A stretch of DNA of 13,682 nucleotides from Ignavibacteria bacterium (lineage in GTDB: Bacteria > Bacteroidota > Ignavibacteria > Kapaibacteriales > UBA4661). Each line of letters starts with the position of its first letter. Within the stretch, counting starts at the first letter, position 1. The notes beneath the pieces were generated by a model that was given only the letters and a program-made list of their open reading frames with translations, was not told the origin of the DNA and made no database searches. Location: NCBI GenBank assembly GCA_013298375.1, contig JAAFHM010000077.1:1-13682 (forward strand), written 5' to 3'. Below are positions 8,703 to 13,682 of this stretch, one piece after another. The position numbers and the translations under genes were made by a program.

Positions 8703-9674
8703 TCATTCCCGTTTTTGTGCAAGAAAAAGACGCTTGCGACACCGCAAAAACTGTGGTGAAACGCTAATAACCTGTACTTCCGTCGGCACAACGACGCGGG
8801 GGCGAAGGGTTCCCGTCGTCGAGGCGAGGACATCCAGATAATCCAACGCCGCCGTCACATTTTCCGGCAATAGTCGTGCAATGTTCTCCACGCCGCCGCG
8901 CAACGTCACCGATACACGTTCCGGCAGCACAACAAAGGGGTGACGCGCCGGAGCGCCCAAAAGCCGCACAGGAATATCATCAAACTGGACTTCTGCCATT
9001 TGCTGAATTGTCAGACTAACATTCACGGGGACTTGCGGAATGGTAATAAGTCCCGAAAGCGTGTCGTCAAGCGTCGTTTGGATGCGTGTGCCTTCATACA
9101 TATCGCGGAGACGCACGAGGCTGGTGTTCCACGACGGCATACGCCGAAGCATCGTGCGACTGCCGCGAATAACGATGCTGTCCGGCACAGCAGAAGGCGA
9201 CTCTGCTAAAATAAACCCTTCGCGCATTTCAATATCCAACACCGGGCGCACCGCCACACGCTTTTCCACAATGCTCCCCACCGAAAGAGGCAGCGAGTCT
9301 GCCATAATGCGCTGCAATGCTATGCCCACAGGCGACTGGATAGCTTGGGTGAGCATTTGCCGCGAAATCGTGATATTCGTCTGCTCCTCCTCCCCACGCG
9401 CAAGCCGCTTTTCCGGTACATAGACAACGCAGCGAATGGAGGCGGACAGGAAATGATTCACCAACTGCCAGCCCGCGCCCTGCACTTGCGCTCTGATGCT
9501 TGTCGCTACTTCCGTTTCGAGCGTCCGTCCGGCGGGCAGACGGATTTCGAGGGGAATATCCACAACAGCCGTGTACTCCTCGCGCATACTGGCATAGAGC
9601 CACAGACTACACGCCAGCAAAAAGCAGACAATAAGCGGCACGACGGCAATGGATATGGATTTATTGATGCGCAT
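8703..9674 (-). CDS. YbbR-like domain protein, membrane anchored
   Basis: 323-residue protein with one N-terminal membrane helix (about residues 7-27) followed by an extracytoplasmic beta-rich part resembling YbbR repeats. The pattern of short strands with turns such as LPERVSVTLRGG and AQVQGAGWQL is typical. In Firmicutes the YbbR protein CdaR regulates the diadenylate cyclase CdaA. In Bacteroidota a YbbR-like protein of this size is common, but its role is unclear. No cyclase or glmM gene is adjacent: upstream is a divergent exporter and downstream a NUDIX hydrolase. LLAC in the hydrophobic segment looks like a lipobox, but the following SLWLY is still hydrophobic, so a membrane anchor is more likely. 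I chose ATG at 9674, which places MRINKS directly before the helix. A TTG at 9710 would add 12 residues. Neither start has a clear Shine-Dalgarno site. Family assignment is moderately sure and function is unknown. Confidence 0.72.
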   Translation of the reverse strand: MRINKSISIAVVPLIVCFLLACSLWLYASMREEYTAVVDIPLEIRLPAGRTLETEVATSIRAQVQGAGWQLVNHFLSASIRCVVYVPEKRLARGEEEQTNITISRQMLTQAIQSPVGIALQRIMADSLPLSVGSIVEKRVAVRPVLDIEMREGFILAESPSAVPDSIVIRGSRTMLRRMPSWNTSLVRLRDMYEGTRIQTTLDDTLSGLITIPQVPVNVSLTIQQMAEVQFDDIPVRLLGAPARHPFVVLPERVSVTLRGGVENIARLLPENVTAALDYLDVLASTTGTLRPRVVVPTEVQVISVSPQFLRCRKRLFLAQKRE

Positions 9675-9723
9675 GATAGTAAAAAGAAATGAGCAAATGA
9701 TTCCTGCCAAAGGAAAGCCGCAT

Positions 9724-9738
9724 AAACACTCAATGTTT
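9724..9738. repeat. 15-base partial palindrome, copy 1
   Basis: AAACACTCAATGTTT has perfect 5-base inverted arms (AAACA / TGTTT) around CTCAA. It differs by one base from the copy at 9870-9884. It lies 10 bases upstream of a candidate plus-strand promoter, a place where an activator could bind, and 49 bases upstream of the YbbR start codon on the other strand. A regulator site is plausible but unproven. Confidence 0.4.
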
Positions 9739-9748
9739 GTGATTGTTC

Positions 9749-9780
9749 TTTGGCTATGTTCCGAAAGAGGCGTAAATTTG
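9749..9780 (+). promoter_or_regulatory. Candidate Bacteroidota-type promoter of lysE-family gene
   Basis: TTTG at 9749-9752, a 20-base spacer, then TAAATTTG at 9773-9780. This fits the -33 TTTG and -7 TAnnTTTG elements used by the main sigma factor of Bacteroidota, including the spacing. Transcription would begin near 9786, giving a leader of about 100 bases before the ATG at 9888. It is also a reason to reject a lysE start at 9750, which would lie inside the promoter. Strength and use are inferred. Confidence 0.45.
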
Positions 9781-9869
9781 GAAGATTTACATCAAAAAAC
9801 AATAACTTTTTAGAGCGTTTTTGCGTTAAAGTAGGTACAGAGCCATATTGTTTTTCATTTTTGCCGGAC

Positions 9870-9884
9870 AAACACTCAATATTT
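9870..9884. repeat. 15-base partial palindrome, copy 2
   Basis: AAACACTCAATATTT matches copy 1 at 14 of 15 bases and ends three bases before the lysE-family ATG at 9888. Flanking CGGA (9865-9868) and TCCG (9884-9887) extend its inverted symmetry. Its position over the translation start would suit a repressor or an RNA-level control site. It may also be chance. Confidence 0.4.
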
Positions 9885-9887
9885 CCG

Positions 9888-10646
9888 ATGATATTAACCC
9901 TGCTTACTGGTTTGACATTAGGCTTGCTCGTCGCAATCCCGCCGGGTCCTGTAATGGTCGTGATTATGCGTGCAGCGCTCAACCAAGGCAAACACCATGC
10001 CATGCGTATTGCCTACGGTATTGCCTTGCTGGATGTGGTGTACAGCTTTACGTTTTCCCTTGCCACAGGCACCATTATCTCCTTCGCTGACGGCGTAATG
10101 ACGCGCTTTCCGCATCTTCTCACGATTGTCCAAGCAGTCGCGGTCGTTGGATTGATTGTCTATGGCGCAATCAGCCTCCGCGCTAATCTCAGCAAAGCCG
10201 CCAATACGCTTCCCGATACGGATGATGCTGCGATAACGGCACCCAACGAAACAACGTGGGGCTTCATGGGGCGTATAGCGGCCTACGGACCATTTTTTAT
10301 TGGCGTGGCGCTTTCGCTGACGCATCTGGCAAATCCCACCTTCGTTCCGCTTATGACGACCATCTCCTACGTCGCTGGAAAATACGGTTTTATGCAATCC
10401 GGCATCCTCACTCAACACATTGCTTTTTCAATCGGTTATGCCGTCGGCGTGTTGTCGTGGCTGACATTTTTGACCCAGATGACGCTGCGCTATCGGCATA
10501 TTTTTTCAGGCGCAGTCATGGTCAAAATCAATCGTATTCTTGGCGTGACAATGATTGGTTTTGGGACGTATTGGGGCTATGAGCGCTTTGCTCATGTTTT
10601 GCTTCTTTTGGTGCGCGATGTTATCAAGTTTGGTATTGCGTTTTAA
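9888..10646 (+). CDS. LysE-family amino-acid exporter
   Basis: 252-residue inner-membrane protein of the LysE/RhtB superfamily, which exports amino acids or related small molecules by proton-driven exchange; the substrate cannot be read from sequence. The first helix carries IPPGPVMVVIMRAALNQGK, matching the conserved PGP signature and the following A-L-x-x-G motif of the family, and GIALLDVVY follows at the expected distance. About six hydrophobic helices are visible, with a polar loop near residues 105-125. The start is ATG at 9888, which puts the first helix at the N-terminus as in family members. An open frame back to 9750 adds 46 charged residues unlike the family and crosses a candidate promoter. 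No Shine-Dalgarno site is visible. It is divergent from the YbbR gene and 93 bases upstream of dsbD; I see no terminator in that gap, so read-through is possible. Confidence 0.87.
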   Translation: MILTLLTGLTLGLLVAIPPGPVMVVIMRAALNQGKHHAMRIAYGIALLDVVYSFTFSLATGTIISFADGVMTRFPHLLTIVQAVAVVGLIVYGAISLRANLSKAANTLPDTDDAAITAPNETTWGFMGRIAAYGPFFIGVALSLTHLANPTFVPLMTTISYVAGKYGFMQSGILTQHIAFSIGYAVGVLSWLTFLTQMTLRYRHIFSGAVMVKINRILGVTMIGFGTYWGYERFAHVLLLLVRDVIKFGIAF

Positions 10647-10690
10647 TCGTTCAATCTCATCGCTCTACAAAAGAAACCGCCTATTAAGCC

Positions 10691-10735
10691 TCATTTCCCC
10701 ACGCATTGACGATATTCCATCACTTTTCACCTCCT
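10691..10735 (-). other. Perfect minus-strand ribosome site and nine-codon frame
   Basis: On the minus strand AGGAGGTGA (10735-10727) lies six bases before ATG (10720-10718), which opens a nine-residue frame, MEYRQCVGK, ending in TGA at 10693-10691. The ribosome site is far better than that of any annotated gene here. On the plus strand the same bases read TCACCTCCT, the complement, directly before the dsbD start. Whether anything is made from it is unknown; chance is the default explanation. Confidence 0.2.
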
Positions 10736-10739
10736 CCCA

Positions 10740-12770
10740 ATGAAAAAAACTACGCTGCTTGTTTTTCTCGCCTTGCTGTTCGTGTCTCAACACTCTTACG
10801 CCGCACCATTGCTGGCGAGCAAGCACATCAAGTTTACCGTCTTCCCGCAAAATCTCACGCTCAAGCCGGGCGAACAAACGATGATAAAGCTCACCATGAG
10901 TGTAGATGCGGGCTGGTACACCTATGGACTAATACCACGCACCGACAAAGACGGTTTAGGACCACAAGCAACAGAAATTACGATTGCGCCAAACGCTGTA
11001 CTGGCGCTTGCGGGAAAGGTAAAAGCCCCGAAACCCAAACAAAAATTTGACCAAGGCTTTCAGATTGATATTGATTATTATGAAGGCGACGTGACACTTA
11101 TGATTCCCGTGAAAGCCGCTTCCAATCTGGCTTCCGGCAAGCACAAAGCAACACTGACCATTACCTCCATGACCTGCGACTCCGAGCGGTGTTTGCCGCC
11201 TGCCGATGACGAAATCAGCCTGACCGTTGTTGTCCCGGAAGGCTCATCAATGCTGGCAGCAGCAGCACCCGACACCACCGCCACACAAGCAGCACAGGGA
11301 ACAAACGACCAAGCATCAAGCACCAAGCCGACAAGCAATCAAGCACCAAACAATCAAGCAACGAGTAATCAAGCACCAAGCACGAAGCAGTCAAGCCCTC
11401 AAACAACCGAGTCGCAAACGGAAATTGCTCAAAAGCGAAGCGAAGGAATTTGGGCATTTTTGCTTTTTGCGATGGGTGCGGGCGCATCGGCACTGCTTAC
11501 GCCGTGCGTTTTCCCTATGGTTCCGATAACAGTTTCTTTTTTTACGAAGCGGGCTGAAAAGCAGCGTGGACGCGGTCTGCGGGATTCTCTGGTGTATGCG
11601 CTCGGTATTGTCTTTACCTTCACGGCGCTTGGTTTTGTGTTGTCGCTTGTTTTTGGTGCAACGGGCATTGGGGATTTTGCAGCGAATCCTTGGGTGAACA
11701 TCGCTCTGGCGCTGGTGTTTATCCTTTTCGCCTTCAATCTTTTTGGCGCATTTGAAATTCCTCTACCCAATATGCTACTCAACCGCATGAACAATGCCGC
11801 CGGGAACGGGGAAAGCATTGGTGCAGTTGTTCTTATGGCGGTGACATTTTCTATTACTTCGTTTACGTGTACCGTACCATTTGTGGGCGCAGCGCTTATT
11901 TCGGCATCGTCGGGCGAGTGGTTCTATCCGCTTGTTGGAATGGCGGGCTTTTCATCGGTATTTGCTATGCCATTTGTCTTGCTGGCGCTCTTTCCATCAG
12001 CGATGCAACGCCTCCCGAAAGCTGGTGGTTGGATGAACAACGTCAAAGTTGTGATGGGGTTTCTGGAAATTGCCGCCGCGATGAAATTTATCAGCAATAG
12101 CGATTTAGTCTGGGCGTGGGGTATTCTCTCGCGGGATGTCTTTTTGGCAGTGTGGATTGGCTGCGCGATTTTGATTACGCTTTATGTGCTAGGCGTGTTC
12201 CGCTTCTCGCACGATAGCGAAATCAAGAGCATCGGCACGCCTCGAGCGATGATTGCACTGTTGTTTGCATCGGTAACGTTTTACCTGATAGCGGGCTTGA
12301 TGGGCAAAAAATTGGGCGAACTGGACGCTTTTTTGCCGCCGATGGATTATGAGCGTATTATGAGTAAAAACCCCAACGATGCCGGACGAAGCGCTACGAC
12401 AAACGCTCCTCAAGCACCAGAAGCATGGCTGCCCAGCTATGAAGCGGGTTTGGCGGAAGCAAAGCGGACGGGCAAGCCTGTATTTGTTGATTTCACGGGC
12501 TTCACCTGTACCAACTGCCGATGGATGGAAGCAAATGTATTCCCAGCGCCGGAGGTGCAAGCATTGATGCGGGATATGGTCAAAGTACAGCTTTTCACCG
12601 ACCGCAAACAAGAACCGTATTTATCGCATAAAAAACGTCAACTGGAGCAGTTCGGCTCTATCGAACTACCGTTGTACGTGCTGTTAAAGCCTGATGGGAG
12701 CGTGATTGCAACAAAGGCATTCACGCGAAACAGAGCAGAGTTTCTGGCGTTTTTGCAAAAAGCGTTGTGA
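10740..12770 (+). CDS. dsbD: Thiol:disulfide interchange protein DsbD
   Basis: 676-residue inner-membrane reductase that carries electrons from cytoplasmic thioredoxin to periplasmic disulfide proteins. All three modules are present. A signal peptide (MKKTT..., cleavage near SYA-A) leads to the periplasmic alpha domain with Cys146 and Cys151 in TCDSERCLPP. A Gln/Asn/Ser/Thr/Pro-rich linker (about 175-230) follows. The membrane module (about 235-525, eight helices) has its paired cysteines in TPCVFPM (Cys256) and SFTCTVPFVG (Cys377). The C-terminal thioredoxin-like gamma domain has TCTNC with Cys590 and Cys593. Every redox cysteine is in place, so the relay should work: Cys256/377 to 590/593 to 146/151. 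It is longer than E. coli DsbD (about 565 residues), partly because of the linker. The first in-frame ATG is used, with a stop at 10707-10709. No ribosome site precedes it; instead the complement TCACCTCCT does. It follows the exporter gene and precedes the channel gene by 67 bases. Confidence 0.93.
   Translation: MKKTTLLVFLALLFVSQHSYAAPLLASKHIKFTVFPQNLTLKPGEQTMIKLTMSVDAGWYTYGLIPRTDKDGLGPQATEITIAPNAVLALAGKVKAPKPKQKFDQGFQIDIDYYEGDVTLMIPVKAASNLASGKHKATLTITSMTCDSERCLPPADDEISLTVVVPEGSSMLAAAAPDTTATQAAQGTNDQASSTKPTSNQAPNNQATSNQAPSTKQSSPQTTESQTEIAQKRSEGIWAFLLFAMGAGASALLTPCVFPMVPITVSFFTKRAEKQRGRGLRDSLVYALGIVFTFTALGFVLSLVFGATGIGDFAANPWVNIALALVFILFAFNLFGAFEIPLPNMLLNRMNNAAGNGESIGAVVLMAVTFSITSFTCTVPFVGAALISASSGEWFYPLVGMAGFSSVFAMPFVLLALFPSAMQRLPKAGGWMNNVKVVMGFLEIAAAMKFISNSDLVWAWGILSRDVFLAVWIGCAILITLYVLGVFRFSHDSEIKSIGTPRAMIALLFASVTFYLIAGLMGKKLGELDAFLPPMDYERIMSKNPNDAGRSATTNAPQAPEAWLPSYEAGLAEAKRTGKPVFVDFTGFTCTNCRWMEANVFPAPEVQALMRDMVKVQLFTDRKQEPYLSHKKRQLEQFGSIELPLYVLLKPDGSVIATKAFTRNRAEFLAFLQKAL
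11337..11381 (+). repeat. 15-base tandem repeat in the dsbD linker
   Basis: Three 15-base units start with AATCAAGCA at 11337, 11352 and 11367, encoding NQAPN, NQATS and NQAPS (residues 200-214). ATCAAGCACCAA also occurs at 11315-11326. The period is five codons, so gain or loss of a unit keeps the frame. It lies in the flexible linker between the alpha domain and the membrane module, where length changes are likely tolerated. Confidence 0.75.
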
Positions 12771-12837
12771 TAATGAGGAACGGTAGTGCCGAAGCGCCTT
12801 GCATTGGCATTTATCGCTCAAGACCACCCCACACACT

Positions 12838-13682
12838 ATGCACCTTCTACCATTAGCCGAAAAAACCGCACGACTGGTGATTGACCGAAAACCATGGTTC
12901 GCGCTAATACTGCTGGCGGTGATACCGCTTGTCGGGACGCTTGGTTATATGAGTGTTGAGGGCTGGAGCGCCTTCGATGCCTTGTATATGACCATGATAA
13001 CCATGACCACTATCGGCTATGGCGAAACGCATCCGCTCTCGTATAATGGGCGGCTTTTCACGATGGCGTTTATCGTTATCGGCGTTGGGATTGCGGCTTA
13101 CTCCTTATCCATTCTTGTCGAGGCGCTTTTGCGACCGGAACTTATTACCAATAGCATCTCCAAACGGAAATTACGCATGATGGATCAGCATTACATTATC
13201 TGCGGCTACGGACGCTCTGGCAGCCTCATAGCACGAGAATTGCAGGAATTGGGCAAGCCCTTTGTCATTGTCGAGCAGAACGCAGCGATGGCGGAGGATT
13301 TGCGGGTAAAGGGCATTGTTTCGGTGATTGGAGATGCGACCAACGAAGAAATTTTACAGAAAGCAGGTATCGAGCGGGCGCGGGGGCTGGCAACCTCATT
13401 GGACAGCGATGCAGCGAATATTTTCGTAACGCTCACGGCACGAGGGTTGAGGTCAGATCTCTACATCGTCGCTCGTGCCGACCAATATTCTTCCCAAAGC
13501 AAGCTCAAACGCGCCGGAGCAGATGCCGTGCTGTCTCCGCAGGAAATTGGTGCTGTGCGGATGACCCATATGTTGTTGCAGCAAAATGTGATTGATTCTT
13601 TTGAACTTGTTACGAGGCGCATTGCGCTCGACGTTTCGGTTAAAGAGTTACGCATGAGTGATTATCCGACGTTCATCGGCAA
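12838..13682 (+). CDS. Two-helix potassium channel with RCK (TrkA-N) domain, partial
   Basis: The first 281 residues of a K+ channel of the MthK type; the 3' end is beyond the window. The first membrane helix is at about 21-38. A pore helix leads to the selectivity filter TIGYG (Thr58 to Gly62), and the second helix is at about 73-95. The cytoplasmic RCK domain opens with YIICGYGRSGS, a GxGxxG nucleotide-binding loop (Gly123, Gly125, Gly128), and continues through a Rossmann-like fold with GDATNEEIL (about 165-173) and SLDSDAANIF (about 188-197). The segment from about 245 on may begin a TrkA-C part. In this family four pore subunits are gated by an RCK ring sensing Ca2+, nucleotides or similar ligands; the ligand here is unknown. 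The start is ATG at 12838, without a clear ribosome site, 67 bases after the dsbD stop, so co-transcription is possible. Met114 and Met115 sit just before the RCK domain and could be an internal start. Confidence 0.92.
   Translation, partial: MHLLPLAEKTARLVIDRKPWFALILLAVIPLVGTLGYMSVEGWSAFDALYMTMITMTTIGYGETHPLSYNGRLFTMAFIVIGVGIAAYSLSILVEALLRPELITNSISKRKLRMMDQHYIICGYGRSGSLIARELQELGKPFVIVEQNAAMAEDLRVKGIVSVIGDATNEEILQKAGIERARGLATSLDSDAANIFVTLTARGLRSDLYIVARADQYSSQSKLKRAGADAVLSPQEIGAVRMTHMLLQQNVIDSFELVTRRIALDVSVKELRMSDYPTFIG

Noticed and set aside
8621..8833. 71-residue N-terminal extension of the NUDIX hydrolase
   Set aside because: It would overlap the end of the YbbR gene, has no family resemblance, and the ATG at 8620 gives the usual MHRQ start and length.
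9750..9887. 46-residue N-terminal extension of the LysE-family exporter
   Set aside because: The extra residues are charged and unlike the family, the promoter-like sequence would fall inside the coding region, and ATG 9888 places the first helix correctly.
1..13682. Mobile element, defence island, biosynthetic cluster or CRISPR in the window
   Set aside because: No transposase, integrase, terminal repeats, spacer array or defence-type domain is visible. The genes are ordinary envelope and housekeeping families with uniform composition by eye.

Overview
The window is ordinary chromosomal DNA from a bacterium with an outer membrane and a periplasm. A Bacteroidota or Chlorobiota-type (FCB group) organism is my best guess. 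The hints are a TPR histidine kinase and a DsbD of the kinds common there, weak or absent Shine-Dalgarno sites before most genes, and one promoter-like sequence matching the Bacteroidota TTTG / TAnnTTTG pattern. This is inference from protein style, not a database match. I see no mobile element, CRISPR array, tRNA, rRNA or prophage gene.

Layout. Positions 1-33 hold a strong minus-strand intrinsic terminator. Positions 87-5600 (minus) encode a very large alpha-2-macroglobulin-like lipoprotein with an intact thioester motif, which looks like a single-gene transcript. A 242-base divergent region separates it from a TPR sensor histidine kinase at 5843-8008 (plus) that has no response regulator beside it. 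Convergent to the kinase are two minus-strand genes: a NUDIX hydrolase (8054-8620) and, upstream of it, a membrane-anchored YbbR-domain protein (8703-9674). A second divergent region of 213 bases carries a candidate promoter and two near-identical 15-base partial palindromes. It leads into three plus-strand genes: a LysE-family exporter (9888-10646), a three-module DsbD thiol:disulfide reductase (10740-12770), and a two-helix potassium channel with a cytoplasmic RCK domain (from 12838, cut by the window end).

How the genes fit together. Most products act at the cell envelope: a periplasmic protease trap, an envelope sensor kinase, an anchored YbbR protein, an amino-acid exporter, an electron carrier for periplasmic disulfide reduction and an ion channel. 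They look like neighbours rather than one dedicated pathway. I found no convincing new multi-gene system. The points most worth checking are the repeated palindromes before lysE, the 28-residue coiled-coil duplication in the kinase, the anti-Shine-Dalgarno sequence in front of dsbD, and the divergent kinase/macroglobulin pair.
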